Source: Streptomyces californicus (GTDB lineage Bacteria; Actinomycetota; Actinomycetes; Streptomycetales; Streptomycetaceae). Taken from it: a DNA stretch of 64,000 nucleotides. The notes under the pieces are model-generated. The model was given only the letters and a program-made list of their open reading frames with translations, was not told the DNA's origin and did not search any database. Location: positions 372,001 through 436,000 of the forward strand of contig NZ_JNZZ01000008.1 of NCBI RefSeq assembly GCF_000717645.1. Reading direction: 5' to 3'. A program made the translations under genes and the position numbers. Positions 46,727 to 54,631 of the stretch are shown piece after piece (position 1 is the stretch's first letter; every line of letters starts with the position of its first letter).

Positions 46727-47121
46727 CGTTCGGTGATGTGCTGGTCGCGACCGGCCTGGTAGACCCGGGCGCTCCCGGAGGCGGTGGCACGCTGGGCCAC
46801 GGTCGGCGCCACCGTCCGCTCACCGGGAGCCAGTTCGTCCAGAAGAGCCCGCAGGTCCGCCGCCACCTCGGGGCGCTCGGTCAGCAGCCGCCGGATGCGG
46901 CCCTGCCACTCGGCGGCCAGCTCCTCCCCGACGCCGGAGTCGGCCGCCAAGTCGTCACGAGTGTGCGTGAGTTCGGCCGCCACGGCGTCCGCCCGTTCCG
47001 GCCTGGCCCGCTGCCAGAGGGCGACGACCCCGTCCCTGGCGCGTTCCCAGGCGTCGGTCGCCATCAGGCCGACGAGGGTCACCCCCGCGCTCTGGGCGAG
47101 TGTGGTCAACTCCGGGTCCAT
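46723..47121 (-). CDS. Small partner protein with RVYQ-DQHITE tail
   Basis: This 132-aa helical protein begins MDPELTTLAQSAGVTLVGLMATDAWERARDGVVALW and ends GSARVYQAGRDQHITER. The last 15 residues closely match the N-terminal motif of the next gene's NB-ARC protein. The middle is charged and helical (LTHTRDDLAADSGVGEELAAEWQGRIRRLL). The start 47121 is the ATG that opens the helical domain; upstream in-frame sequence is repeat DNA. Its stop overlaps the NB-ARC start by 4 bases. The motif is probably a homotypic interaction peptide, so this protein may recruit the NTPase or be its sensor. Confidence 0.75.
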   Translation of the reverse strand: MDPELTTLAQSAGVTLVGLMATDAWERARDGVVALWQRARPERADAVAAELTHTRDDLAADSGVGEELAAEWQGRIRRLLTERPEVAADLRALLDELAPGERTVAPTVAQRATASGSARVYQAGRDQHITER

Positions 47122-47184
47122 CGCGCACGCTCCCTTTTCATGACGCACTCCGCGTACGTGTGGCGCACGCTGTCCTCTCCTGCC

Positions 47185-47447
47185 GCATGGCCGTGCGGTT
47201 GCGGGTTCCTGCCGCCGGCTCCTGCCGGTTCCGGCTGCCGCGGGCTCCTGCCGCGGCCGGTTTCTGCCGCCGGTCGCCGCCGTGGGTTCCTGCCGCCGCG
47301 GGCTTCCGCCGATGGTGGACGGTCGCCGCGTGAGCGGTGGGCCCACCTCGCCGGTGAACGCCCGTTCCGTCAGTGGTCGGGTCCGTTCCGTCGGAGGTCG
47401 GGCCCGTTCCATCGGTGGTCGGGCCCGTTCCGTCAGTGGGCGGATGA
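47185..47447. repeat. Intergenic repeats between the DUF6879 and NB-ARC loci
   Basis: From 47185 to about 47320 a CTGCCGCCGG/TTCCTGCC-type short repeat recurs about eight times. From about 47366 to 47445 a 20-21-base unit containing GGTCGGGCCCGTTCC is repeated four times. The block overlaps the last codons of the DUF6879 gene at 47433. No gene lies in this 311-base gap. Confidence 0.75.
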
Positions 47448-48077
47448 TGCCGGAAGCTGGGCGGACGGTCGGCGGACGGCCGGCGGGGCGAGCGGGGCGA
47501 TCTCCCGTTCGAAGAACGCCGCGATGCTCTCTCCCCGGGCGTACAGGTCCTTGAACTCCGCGACCGTCGCCCGAATCAGACCCGGGTCGGTGAACCTGCG
47601 GGCGCCCGCGCCTTTCCCCTCGGCGTCGTAGATCACCGTGTACATCACCGAACGTCCGAGAACGACCACCTCGGGCAGCTTCGCGTCCCGTTCCAGTTCG
47701 GCGATTTCCCCGGCGGGGAGAACCCGGATCCTCTCGCCTAATTCCGCACGAAGGCGCAGAAGGTGCATTTCCCACTGCACATAGGGCGAGACGGGGAATT
47801 CGACGACGCGGAGCCTGCGGAACGTCAGCCCGCGGGCGGAGGTGTCCCGGAAGTAGGAGGCGATCGGCTCCCGCTCGTCCTCCATCAGGCGGAGCGCGGC
47901 GGGCCAGTCGCCGGCGGCGAACGCTTCCCAGCTGGGAGAGCCGGGCTCCTGGAAGGACTGGCCGCGCTCGATCTTGGCGAGCAGGTCGATGTCGCTCGCA
48001 TGGACGCGGCTGAAGTCGGTCAGGTAGTCGTCCCGGCTGAGGACCTCGCCGGCGCGCCCGTGCACGTGTTCAAACAT
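47433..48077 (-). CDS. DUF6879-family protein
   Basis: This 214-aa soluble protein is recognised by the segments FRRLRVVEFPVSPYVQWEMHLLRLRAELGERIRVLP, PEVVVLGRSVMYTVIYDAEG and FTDPGLIRATVAEFKDL, typical of the streptomycete DUF6879 proteins. Its function is not established; homologues often lie in WhiJ/AbaA-like regulatory loci. It overlaps the upstream small gene by 8 bases. The C-terminal tail runs into repeat DNA. The protein at 51593 is a fused version of this pair. Confidence 0.78.
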   Translation of the reverse strand: MFEHVHGRAGEVLSRDDYLTDFSRVHASDIDLLAKIERGQSFQEPGSPSWEAFAAGDWPAALRLMEDEREPIASYFRDTSARGLTFRRLRVVEFPVSPYVQWEMHLLRLRAELGERIRVLPAGEIAELERDAKLPEVVVLGRSVMYTVIYDAEGKGAGARRFTDPGLIRATVAEFKDLYARGESIAAFFEREIAPLAPPAVRRPSAQLPASSAH

Positions 48078-48381
48078 GGGGGATGTCCGCCTTCGCTGCG
48101 ATCAGCATCCTCCGGGGGATGACCACGAGGCGTTCGTCGCGACTGACGGAGACCCCGTCCGGCAGCCGCTTCCCCAGGGAGTCGGTGAGGTCGCGTCCGA
48201 TCACCGCGATGTCGCCGTTCTCCAGCTCCCAGATGTCCGGGCACTCCGGCCCGGTGCTGGTGGCACCCAATTCCTGTGCCGACTTTCCCAGACGTTTCTT
48301 GAAACCGGTGTCCGGATCGGCTTCCCAAGGTCTGCCCACGTTGTCGCCCCCGTCGTCCGCTGAGCGCACCAATTTACTCAT
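48070..48381 (-). CDS. Small partner of the DUF6879 protein
   Basis: This 103-aa protein contains CPDIWELENGDIAVIGRDLTDSL and ERLVVIPRRMLIAA, the typical small protein encoded directly before DUF6879 genes in Streptomyces. Its last 8 bases overlap the DUF6879 start, so the two are coupled. The matching N-terminal half of the 51593 protein (TLYEVEGSTDVLVQGERATD) suggests a structural pairing. Function unknown. Confidence 0.75.
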   Translation of the reverse strand: MSKLVRSADDGGDNVGRPWEADPDTGFKKRLGKSAQELGATSTGPECPDIWELENGDIAVIGRDLTDSLGKRLPDGVSVSRDERLVVIPRRMLIAAKADIPHV

Positions 48382-48562
48382 GACGGAGCGTCAAGGCCAT
48401 TGTGTAGGGCGAGATTTGGACTGCTGCGTGACGCTTCGAAAGGGGCTGATGTTCTATCGAGGGACAGGTGTTCACCCGGCGGTGGCCCGAGCGCCGACCC
48501 GGCCTCCGGCGCATCGCAGTCGAGGCCCACAGGTCGCCCCCTGTGCCGCCGCCGGACGCGCG

Positions 48563-49027
48563 CTACGGGGCCTCGCTGAGCTTTTCCGCGATGCGGTGGA
48601 GGGCGGCGAGTTCGTCCGGGGTCAGCCGGTCGACGAAGTGGCGGCGCACGGACGCGACGTGCGTGGGCGCGGCCTCCCGCAAGGTGTCCCAGCCCGTCGC
48701 GGTCAGGACGAGGAGGCAGCCCCGGCCGTCGTTCGGGTCGGGTGCGCGCCGGATGAGCTCGCGGGCCTCCATGCGGGAGGCGTGCCGGGACAGCCGGCTG
48801 CGCGACCAGCCCATCTTGGCGGCCTGCTCGTGCAGCGTGCTGGTGCCCTCCGGGTGCTCGGAGAGGGTGCTGAGCACCTCGTAGTCGGGCTCGGACAGGC
48901 CCAGCTCGGCCAGGTCGTGAGCGGTGCGGACCTGGACGGCGGTGACCATGCGCAGATACGCCCGCCAGGACTGCTCCTCGTCGGGTGCGAGCCAGTGGAC
49001 CGGGGCGTCCGACTCATTCGTTGACAT
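48563..49027 (-). CDS. MarR-family transcriptional regulator
   Basis: This 154-aa protein has the MarR winged helix-turn-helix: LSEPDYEVLSTLSEHPEG, then the recognition helix SRSRLSRHASRMEARELIRR and the wing PNDGRGCLLVLTATG. It starts with ATG 49027 (MSTNESDAPVHW) and is divergent from the FMN-reductase/GNAT gene, separated by only 30 bases. It very likely binds that gap and represses both genes. Confidence 0.92.
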   Translation of the reverse strand: MSTNESDAPVHWLAPDEEQSWRAYLRMVTAVQVRTAHDLAELGLSEPDYEVLSTLSEHPEGTSTLHEQAAKMGWSRSRLSRHASRMEARELIRRAPDPNDGRGCLLVLTATGWDTLREAAPTHVASVRRHFVDRLTPDELAALHRIAEKLSEAP

Positions 49028-49057
49028 GTAACTAATCTAGCGGCTAATTTCGTTTCC
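49028..49057. promoter_or_regulatory. Shared MarR operator/promoter region
   Basis: The 30-base divergent gap is AT-rich and contains two copies of CTAAT (ACTAATCTAG and GGCTAATTTC) 7 bases apart. Given its position between the MarR gene and its likely target, it is the expected MarR-binding site. Because it is so short, transcripts from both genes must be leaderless or overlap it. Confidence 0.5.
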
Positions 49058-50119
49058 ATGACAACGAAGCGATTGCGCGTCATCGTCCTGGTCTGCAGTA
49101 CCCGCCCCAACGCCCTCGGCCCCGCTGTGGGGAAGTGGTTCACCGACACGCTCGGACCGCACGCGGACCTGCTCGGCGTGGACCTCGTCCCCCTGGCGAT
49201 CGGCGACCTGGGTCTGCCGTTCCTGGACGAGGAGGAACACCCCTCGGCCGGCGTCCACGCGCACGAGCACACACGCCGCTGGAGCCGGATCGTCGACGAG
49301 GCGGACGGCTTCGTGTTCGTGACACCGGAGTACAACTACGGCATGCCGGCGACGCTCAAGAACGCCCTCGACTTCCTGGGCCCCGAGTGGGCGTGGAAAC
49401 CGGCCGGCTTCGTCAGCTACGGCCACACCTCGGCCGGAACGCGCGCGGTGCAGCACGCGAAGCAGGTGGTGACCACGTTGCGCCTGGTCCCGCTCGGAGC
49501 GACCGTCGCCCTGCGGATCGCGGACGCGATGCGAGGGGAGCGCCTGGAACCCGAGGCGCGCCACGCGGAGGCGGCGGAGGGCCTGCTGGAGGAACTGGTG
49601 CGGGTGGCACGGGCGTTGACCCCGGTACGGGAGCGGAGCGCGGCGACCGTCGAGGGTCCGCTCCCCGGCTCTTACGCCCGGCGGCTCGGCCCGGACGACG
49701 CCGGCCAGGTGCTGGTGCTCCAGCGTTGCTGCTGGACGGAGGAGGCGCTCGCCAACGGCACGTTGGCGATTCCGGCCCTCCACGAGTCGCCGGCCGACGT
49801 ACAGGCCTGGCTGGCCGCCTGGGACGTCACGGGCCTCTGGCGCGACGGCCGCCTCCTCGGCCTGGTCCGCACGTGCCGCGTCGACGGCGACCTGCACGTC
49901 GGTCGGCTCGCCGTAGCCCCTGACCTGCGCGGACTCGGCGTGGGCCGCTGGCTGCTGCGGCAGGCCGAGGCGGCGGGGGACGGGTGCGCCCGCATCGTCC
50001 TGTCGACCGGCGCGGCCAGCCACCGCAACATCGCGCTCTACCGGCGGCAGGGCTACGTGCCCCTGCCCCAGGCGCACGAGACCGGCGTGGTGGACCTCGC
50101 GAAGGCGGTGGCGGTGTGA
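49058..50119 (+). CDS. NADPH-dependent FMN reductase-GNAT acetyltransferase fusion
   Basis: This 353-aa protein joins two domains. Residues about 1-190 are a flavodoxin-like NAD(P)H-dependent reductase ([18 protein letters not shown] phosphate loop; [24 protein letters not shown]). Residues about 200-353 are a GNAT acetyltransferase ([37 protein letters not shown], acetyl-CoA-binding R/QxxGxG/A loop). Start ATG 49058 is the first after the operator. Its stop overlaps the SUMF1-like GTG by 4 bases. A MarR-regulated flavin reductase suggests quinone or electrophile response; coupling to acetylation is unusual. Confidence 0.9.
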   Translation: MTTKRLRVIVLVCSTRPNALGPAVGKWFTDTLGPHADLLGVDLVPLAIGDLGLPFLDEEEHPSAGVHAHEHTRRWSRIVDEADGFVFVTPEYNYGMPATLKNALDFLGPEWAWKPAGFVSYGHTSAGTRAVQHAKQVVTTLRLVPLGATVALRIADAMRGERLEPEARHAEAAEGLLEELVRVARALTPVRERSAATVEGPLPGSYARRLGPDDAGQVLVLQRCCWTEEALANGTLAIPALHESPADVQAWLAAWDVTGLWRDGRLLGLVRTCRVDGDLHVGRLAVAPDLRGLGVGRWLLRQAEAAGDGCARIVLSTGAASHRNIALYRRQGYVPLPQAHETGVVDLAKAVAV

Positions 50120-50873
50120 GCGCGGCGGGGCGGACCGAGCAGGTGGACTGGGTCGAGGTTCCGGTTGGAACGTTGACCCGGGGGACACCGGCCGAAGCCA
50201 TCGAAGCGGTGGCCCGCCGCTACGCGGACACGGGCGTCCCGGCGGACTGGTACCGGAAGGAGGCCCCGGCCGCCGCGGTCCACGTACCGGCGTTCCGGAT
50301 CGCCCGTACGCAGGTCACGGTCGAGCAGTGGGCCCGTTTCGCGGCGGCCACCGGGCGACCGGCACACCGCAGGGGGCGCCGGGCCACCCGGTCATCGGCG
50401 TCACCTGGGAGGAGGCGACGGCGTACTGCCGCTGGCTCGGAGCACGCCTCGAACTCCCCGTACGCCTGCCCACCGAGGACGAGTGGGAACGTGCCGCGCG
50501 CGGCGACGACGGCAGGGAGTTCCCGTGGGGTGAGGAGTACCGCACGGGCCTGGCCAACCTGGTGGACCTGGGCGTGGGCACGACGACGCCGGTCGGCTCT
50601 TTCCCGGAGGGCGCGAGCCCGTTCGGCGTCCTGGACATGGCGGGCAACGCCGACGAGTGGACGTCCACGCTCTACGCCCCGTACCCGGGCGCGCCCGCCG
50701 AGGTCCCGGAGACCGAGGACTGGGCCTTCGACCCCCACATCACCCGCGGCGGCGCCTTCCGCCACGACCGCGACCTGGCCCGCTGCGCCCGCCGCCACGG
50801 CGCGTACGAGGAGGACCTGGCGGCGATCGGTGTCGGGTTCCGGGTGGCGGTGTCGGGGGCGTCGGAAGCGTAG
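50116..50873 (+). pseudogene. SUMF1/FGE-like sulfatase-modifying-factor gene, frame-broken
   Basis: The first frame, from GTG 50116 (GTGA overlap with the reductase-GNAT stop), encodes [15 protein letters not shown] and [20 protein letters not shown], the N-terminal half of a formylglycine-generating-enzyme-like fold. Near 50350-50370 the homology passes into another frame ([28 protein letters not shown] through [14 protein letters not shown] to [17 protein letters not shown] and GVGFRVAV), which ends at 50873. One base change or loss in the GC-rich stretch explains the break. If the break is real the gene is inactive. If it is an assembly error, a full SUMF1-domain protein of about 250 aa would be restored. 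Confidence 0.8.
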
Positions 50874-50957
50874 GGGCGGATCTTCGAGGGCGGCGGCCTC
50901 GGGCGGGCCGCGCCTGGACGCTCCCGGGCCGGGGGCAGGTGCGGCGGGTGGCTCGAC

Positions 50958-51232
50958 GGACCACCCCCGCGTGAGCGGGGACCACCCGGTCTGGGCGCAG
51001 CTCGGCTTTCGCACCGCGGGACCACCCCCGCGTGCGCGGGGACCACCAGGCGACGGTGCGGTAGTGCCAGTGCGGCCGGGGACCACCCCCCCCGCCTGCG
51101 CGGGGACCACTCGGCCGAGCCCTGTTACGACACCGCGCGCTCGGGACCACCCCCGCGTGCGCAGGGACCACTCGTCCTGCGCGCTCGCCTGGCGACGGTG
51201 CAGGGGACCACCCCCGCGTGCGCAGGGACCAC
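50958..51232 (-). CRISPR. CRISPR array 1, five repeats and four spacers
   Basis: 28-base repeats (plus strand begins GGACCACCCCCGCGTG and ends GCGGGGACCAC) lie at 50958-50985, 51019-51046, 51080-51110, 51144-51171 and 51205-51232, with 33-base spacers and a 61-base period except in repeat 3. This is the type I-E-like repeat family common in Streptomyces. Repeat 3 is 31 bases with extra Cs, and repeats 4-5 have A for G in the second GC block. The orientation (leader on the right) means transcription on the minus strand. Spacers 2 and 4 share GGCGACGGTGC. No cas gene lies in this window. Confidence 0.93.
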
Positions 51233-51312
51233 CCTTCGTGACCTGGTGGTTTAGGTGGCGGACCGGCGGTTTTTGCCTACTTCTTGGAAAACCGGCATTT
51301 CTCGCCTTTCGT
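51233..51312 (-). promoter_or_regulatory. CRISPR leader of array 1
   Basis: The 80 bases directly after the last repeat (starting CCTTCGTGACCTGGTGG, with TTTAGGTGGCGG and GGCGGTTTTTGCCTACTTCTT) closely match the same position after array 2; weaker similarity continues to about 51357. Adjacent to the repeat end that would be transcribed first on the minus strand, it is the leader: promoter plus new-spacer integration site. The remaining 51358-51592 gap holds no convincing gene. Confidence 0.8.
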
Positions 51313-51592
51313 GTGAAGCGTTCACGCATGTGCGGTGCGGCTGGTGTCATTGTGCCTGGCGCTGATTCGGCCGGTCCGGCTTGAGCGTGAGAGCTGGGGC
51401 GCCGTGCTCCGTATGCGTTGTACCTGGCGTGTGCGTGGTAGCCCTTCTGCTTACGCTTGTCCGTGCCGCCGTTGCTGGCCGCGCTCAACTCCCGGGCCGC
51501 CTGAGCGATCTGCAATTCCATCCGCGATCCGGCGGCACCCCCTCACCATCCATCACATCCTGGGCTTCCACTCAGTGCACGCGGAGGGCGTC

Positions 51593-52342
51593 ATGACGGT
51601 TCTCAGGTTTCTCGGCACCACCAGTGACGACGGGGATGGCCCCACCCTCTACGAGGTTGAGGGCTCCACCGACGTGCTCGTTCAGGGCGAGCGAGCGACC
51701 GACCCCGCCCAGCTTGCCCAACTCCGTGACGTGAAGGCGAGTGAGCCGTTCGTCCTCATGCCACGCGATCTCTTGGCCCGTTTCGCCCCACGCGCCCCGG
51801 CGGCCGGGACGGTCCCGTTCTCCGAGATCGCGCCGCTGTTCCGTGAGTTCCGCCATACCGCGTTCCGCCTGGAGACCCGACGGGGATACGCCTCCGACCG
51901 CAACAGCTCGAAGTGGGAGCGGTGGAAGGGGGGCGCGGACATCTCGGCCGAGCCGGACAACGCGTGGCGCGAGAACGTCCGTAAGCAGACTGCGCAAGGG
52001 AAGCGGTTCGAGCGGGTCAGGCTCGTTGATCAGCCCCTCACGGAGGGGCAGCAGTTCCTTCTGGCCAGCGGATTGAGCAACGTGGCCGCCGGCGAGGACA
52101 TCCGCAATCTGCCGAGGGCACAGGCGTCCCGACTGGGCCTTCCGGAATACGACTTCTGGCTCTTCGACTCCCGGCTGGTCGCCCGCTTCGTATTCGCGGA
52201 GGACGATACGACTCTCGGCGTCATCCTCAGCGAAGACCCGGCCGAGGTCGCCTTCGCCTGCCAAGTACGAGACGCGGCCTGGCATCATGCGACGCCCACT
52301 GCTGACTTCTCGGCTCGGCTCGGGGGACTGGAACCGCAGTGA
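51593..52342 (+). CDS. Fused small-partner/DUF6879 protein
   Basis: This 249-aa protein fuses two modules. Residues about 1-70 (FLGTTSDDGDGPTLYEVEGSTDVLVQGERATD ... EPFVLMPRDLLARFAP) resemble the small protein encoded at 48070-48381. Residues about 80-249 (FREFRHTAFRLETRRGYASD ... RFERVRLVDQPLTEGQQFLLASGL ... PEYDFWLFDSRLVARFVF) are DUF6879-like. Start ATG 51593 follows GGAGGGCG. It is the first gene after CRISPR array 1. The fusion supports a physical complex of the two separate proteins near 48 kb. Confidence 0.78.
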   Translation: MTVLRFLGTTSDDGDGPTLYEVEGSTDVLVQGERATDPAQLAQLRDVKASEPFVLMPRDLLARFAPRAPAAGTVPFSEIAPLFREFRHTAFRLETRRGYASDRNSSKWERWKGGADISAEPDNAWRENVRKQTAQGKRFERVRLVDQPLTEGQQFLLASGLSNVAAGEDIRNLPRAQASRLGLPEYDFWLFDSRLVARFVFAEDDTTLGVILSEDPAEVAFACQVRDAAWHHATPTADFSARLGGLEPQ

Positions 52343-52554
52343 CGACCGAACTTGCAGAGGAGCGCCGCGTATACGAGGCGCCGGCGCCTCCTCCGAGTGG
52401 CTGGCCTTGGGAGCGATCACAGGCTTTCCGGGCTGGGACCTGTCGGGTCAGGAGGTTCCCCGGGCGGGGCGGTGTGGCTGTTGTGCGTACAGCACTTCTG
52501 CGGCAGCTCATGCCGGTGGGGCGGGTGGTCGCGTCGTTCGGTGGTCGCGCCTAG
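52339..52554 (+). CDS. Doubtful small ORF downstream of the fused DUF6879 gene
   Basis: A 71-aa ORF starting with GTG in a 4-base overlap (GTGA) with the DUF6879 stop, reading MTTELAEERRVYEAPAPPPSG. The overlap argues for translation, but the sequence has no recognisable domain, codon bias is weaker than its neighbours, and another frame is also open. The stretch to the HAD gene at 52564 holds no other candidate. Confidence 0.3.
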   Translation: MTTELAEERRVYEAPAPPPSGWPWERSQAFRAGTCRVRRFPGRGGVAVVRTALLRQLMPVGRVVASFGGRA

Positions 52555-52563
52555 CCTCGACGT

Positions 52564-53211
52564 GTGAAGACGTTCGTGTTCGACATCGGTGAGACCCTTG
52601 TTCGCGACGACCGCTACTGGGGTTCGTGGGCCGACTGGCTCGGCACGCCCCGGCACACCCTGTCCGCCCTGGTAAGTGCCGTGACAGCGCGGGGGCTCGA
52701 TAACTCCGAAGCGTTGAGGCTGGTGAGGCCGGGCATCGACATCTCGGCCGAGTACGCCGCCCGTGAGGCCGCCGGCTGCGGGGAATACCTGGACGAGAGC
52801 GACCTGTACGAAGACGTTCGCCCTGCGCTCGCGGCTCTCCGTCGGCTCGGGATGCGTGTTGTCGTCGCCGGTAACCAGACCGTACGCGCGGGCGAGTTGC
52901 TTCGGGCGCTCGAACTGCCCGCCGATCTCGTTACGACCTCTCAGGAGTGGGGTTGTGCCAAGCCTTCGGAGGAGTTCTTCGCGAAAGTTCTGAAAGCGTC
53001 CGGCGCTTCCGCGAACGACACCGTTTACGTCGGTGACCATCCCGCGAACGACACGTTCCCCGCAGCCAAGGCTGGGTTGCGCACTGCGCACATCCGCCGC
53101 GGGCCTTGGGGGCGCCTCTGGGGCGGCGACAGCACTGTTCACGCGGCTGCCGACTGGGTGGTCCAGTCGCTTGAGGACCTTGTCGAGGTCGTCGCGAAGG
53201 AGAGGAACTGA
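52564..53211 (+). CDS. HAD-superfamily hydrolase (copy 1)
   Basis: This 215-aa HAD-fold protein shows motif I VFDIGETLV, motif II VVVAGNQTV, a motif III lysine in GCAKPSEEFF and motif IV VYVGDHPANDT. The second Asp of motif I is replaced by Gly (DIG rather than DxD), as in the copy downstream, so ordinary phosphatase chemistry may be altered. It begins with GTG. The tandem neighbour at 53337 is about half identical, a recent-looking duplication. Function unknown; it may belong with the adjacent regulatory-type genes. Confidence 0.85.
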   Translation: MKTFVFDIGETLVRDDRYWGSWADWLGTPRHTLSALVSAVTARGLDNSEALRLVRPGIDISAEYAAREAAGCGEYLDESDLYEDVRPALAALRRLGMRVVVAGNQTVRAGELLRALELPADLVTTSQEWGCAKPSEEFFAKVLKASGASANDTVYVGDHPANDTFPAAKAGLRTAHIRRGPWGRLWGGDSTVHAAADWVVQSLEDLVEVVAKERN

Positions 53212-53336
53212 CCCTTACGCCTCATGGCATGCGTACGGTCAGTGAGCCCCCCGATAGCCCGCAGGGGATTGGCAGGGCCACCGCGCAGGGCGGTTCACCC
53301 AGATCGCGAGCGGTACTCGCCGTCTACGATCGCAGC

Positions 53337-53999
53337 ATGATTCGTGCCGTGGTGTTCGATGTCGGAGAGTGCTTGGTCGATGAGACGCGTGAATACGGCA
53401 CCTGGGCCGACTGGCTTGGGGTTCCGCGTCATACCTTCGCTGCGCAGTTCGGGGCGGTGATCGCCCAAGGCCGGGACTATCGCGAGACGTTTCACGTGTT
53501 CCGTCCTGGGTTTGATCTTTATGCCGAGCGGGAGGCTCGGGCTGCGGCCGGACGGCCGGAGCACTTCGACGAGTCGGATCTCTACCCGGACGTGCGTGAC
53601 ACTCTCCGGGCCTTGCGGGCTGATGGCCTGTGGCTCGGCATCGCCGGCAACCAGACGGTTCGTGCTGGTGGCATCCTGCGGGAGATGTTCACCCAAGATG
53701 TCGATCTGATCGGCACGTCCGACGACTGGGGCGCGTCCAAGCCTGACCCCGAGTTCTTCGTGCGAGTCGCTGAAGTTTTCCCGGCCGAACCTCAAGAGAT
53801 CCTGTATGTCGGCGACCGCGTCGACAACGACCTACGGCCGGCGGTTGCGGCGGGTATGCGTACCGCGCTGGTGCACCGTGGTCCTTGGGCCACGATTCAG
53901 TGGGAGACAGAGGAAGCCAGGAGGCTCCCCACCTTCCGGGTGGAGAGCCTCCTGGAGCTGTCGCCTCTGATTGCGCACTTCAACGCGCGAGAGCGCTGA
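53337..53999 (+). CDS. HAD-superfamily hydrolase (copy 2)
   Basis: This 220-aa paralogue of the upstream gene has motif I VFDVGECLV, motif II LGIAGNQTV, motif III lysine in GASKPDPEFF and motif IV LYVGDRVDNDL. WADWLG(T/V)PRHT and the RRGPWG / HRGPWA segment are shared with copy 1. Again the second Asp of motif I is Gly. The start is ATG 53337. The last bases overlap the minus-strand ORF below. Confidence 0.85.
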   Translation: MIRAVVFDVGECLVDETREYGTWADWLGVPRHTFAAQFGAVIAQGRDYRETFHVFRPGFDLYAEREARAAAGRPEHFDESDLYPDVRDTLRALRADGLWLGIAGNQTVRAGGILREMFTQDVDLIGTSDDWGASKPDPEFFVRVAEVFPAEPQEILYVGDRVDNDLRPAVAAGMRTALVHRGPWATIQWETEEARRLPTFRVESLLELSPLIAHFNARER

Positions 54000-54249
54000 C
54001 GGTCGTAGACCAGTCGTACAGTCGCTCGTCCAACTCCCGCACACAAGGCAGAGTTTGGTGGGGCACCAAGCTCTGCCGGACCTCGCGCACTCGATCCATC
54101 CCCGTTGCGTACCAGGTGCGCTTCAACTGGTCGAGCGCCTTGATGGCGTATTGGCACGCTGCCTCGGGGGCGCCCGAAGCGCGTTGGTGACGGACCTGGC
54201 GGACGTGCATGCGCTGTGCCGGTGTTCGGAGTGCGTCTGCCCGTGTCAC
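53980..54249 (-). pseudogene. Probable C-terminal fragment of a regulatory protein
   Basis: An 89-aa minus-strand ORF whose last roughly 55 residues (AIKALDQLKRTWYATGMDRVREVRQSL, then LPCVRELDERLYDW) are protein-like and resemble C-terminal ends of streptomycete helix-turn-helix regulators, from memory. The upstream part (MTRADALRTPAQRMHV) is composition-poor, and no DNA-binding domain is present. It overlaps the HAD gene end and the plus-strand short ORF at 54187. Only one of these can be a full gene; I read it as a remnant. Confidence 0.3.
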
Positions 54250-54282
54250 GGGATGCCTGCGGATCTGCGGCAGCCCGGGTGA
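54187..54282 (+). CDS. Possible 31-aa Cys-rich peptide ORF
   Basis: A GTG-initiated ORF reading VTDLADVHALCRCSECVCPC followed by HGMPADLRQPG. Five cysteines lie within ten residues. Its TGA overlaps the GTG of the next ORF by 4 bases. The start is uncertain because the frame is open further upstream and no strong ribosome-binding site is visible. A metal-binding peptide is possible. It lies at the start of a string of overlapped ORFs ending in the PIMT-like gene. Confidence 0.35.
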   Translation: MTDLADVHALCRCSECVCPCHGMPADLRQPG

Positions 54283-54500
54283 GCGTGCGGCTGTCGGCTA
54301 CGGAAGTCCGTACGTGTGAGGCGTGTTGGCAGGGGCCGGTGACCGCCGCACGGCACACCGTTCGGGGTCGGGGCCTGCTGTGCCGGGCCTGCGCGGAGAG
54401 CGGGCGTCCGCGGCGAGTCGATCTGTTTCCGCCGTACGGGATTTACCGGTTGGGCCATTCGGCACGTCAGCCGGAAGCGTTGAACAGAGGAGCTGAATGA
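54279..54500 (+). CDS. Small CxxC zinc-ribbon-like protein
   Basis: This 73-aa protein has two CxxC knuckles, VRTCEACWQGPVT and GLLCRACAES, 18 residues apart, a zinc-ribbon spacing. The rest is basic (RPRRVDLFPPYGIYRLGH). It starts with GTG overlapping the Cys-rich ORF and ends with an ATGA overlap into the 44-aa ORF. No family is recognised. It may bind nucleic acid or a modified peptide. Confidence 0.55.
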   Translation: MSVRLSATEVRTCEACWQGPVTAARHTVRGRGLLCRACAESGRPRRVDLFPPYGIYRLGHSARQPEALNRGAE

Positions 54501-54631
54501 TGACGGTTGAGTCCTCTCAGGCCGAGGCGGGGAAGCACGGCGGTCCTCCGTCGGACAAGCCGTGGACGCCGCCCTCGGAGCCCAAGCCTTCGCCGGACGG
54601 CAGCCGCCCGCAGTTCGTGCCGCAGCCGTGA
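54497..54631 (+). CDS. 44-aa Pro-rich peptide, possible PIMT substrate
   Basis: The ORF begins MMTVESSQAEAGKHGG and contains SDKPWTPPSEPKPSPDGSRP. Its ATG follows AGAGGAG, a good ribosome-binding site, and overlaps the previous stop; its stop overlaps the methyltransferase GTG. It contains one Asp-Gly (PSPDGSRP), the classic isoaspartate-forming site that PIMT-type enzymes recognise. No leader motif of a known RiPP family and no cyclase gene are seen. Substrate of the next enzyme is an inference from coupling alone. Confidence 0.5.
   Translation: MMTVESSQAEAGKHGGPPSDKPWTPPSEPKPSPDGSRPQFVPQP

Noticed and set aside
51220..51521. Minus-strand reading MELQIAQAARELSAASNGG near the array 1 leader
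   Set aside because: The first about 27 codons have fair third-position bias, but the frame then runs through the leader and CRISPR repeats. Without a recognised family it is not supportable as a gene; at most a remnant.
50220..51521. 433-aa minus-strand frame through CRISPR array 1
   Set aside because: Translation of palindromic CRISPR repeats gives recurring RTRGW/HAGV segments; it is not a protein.
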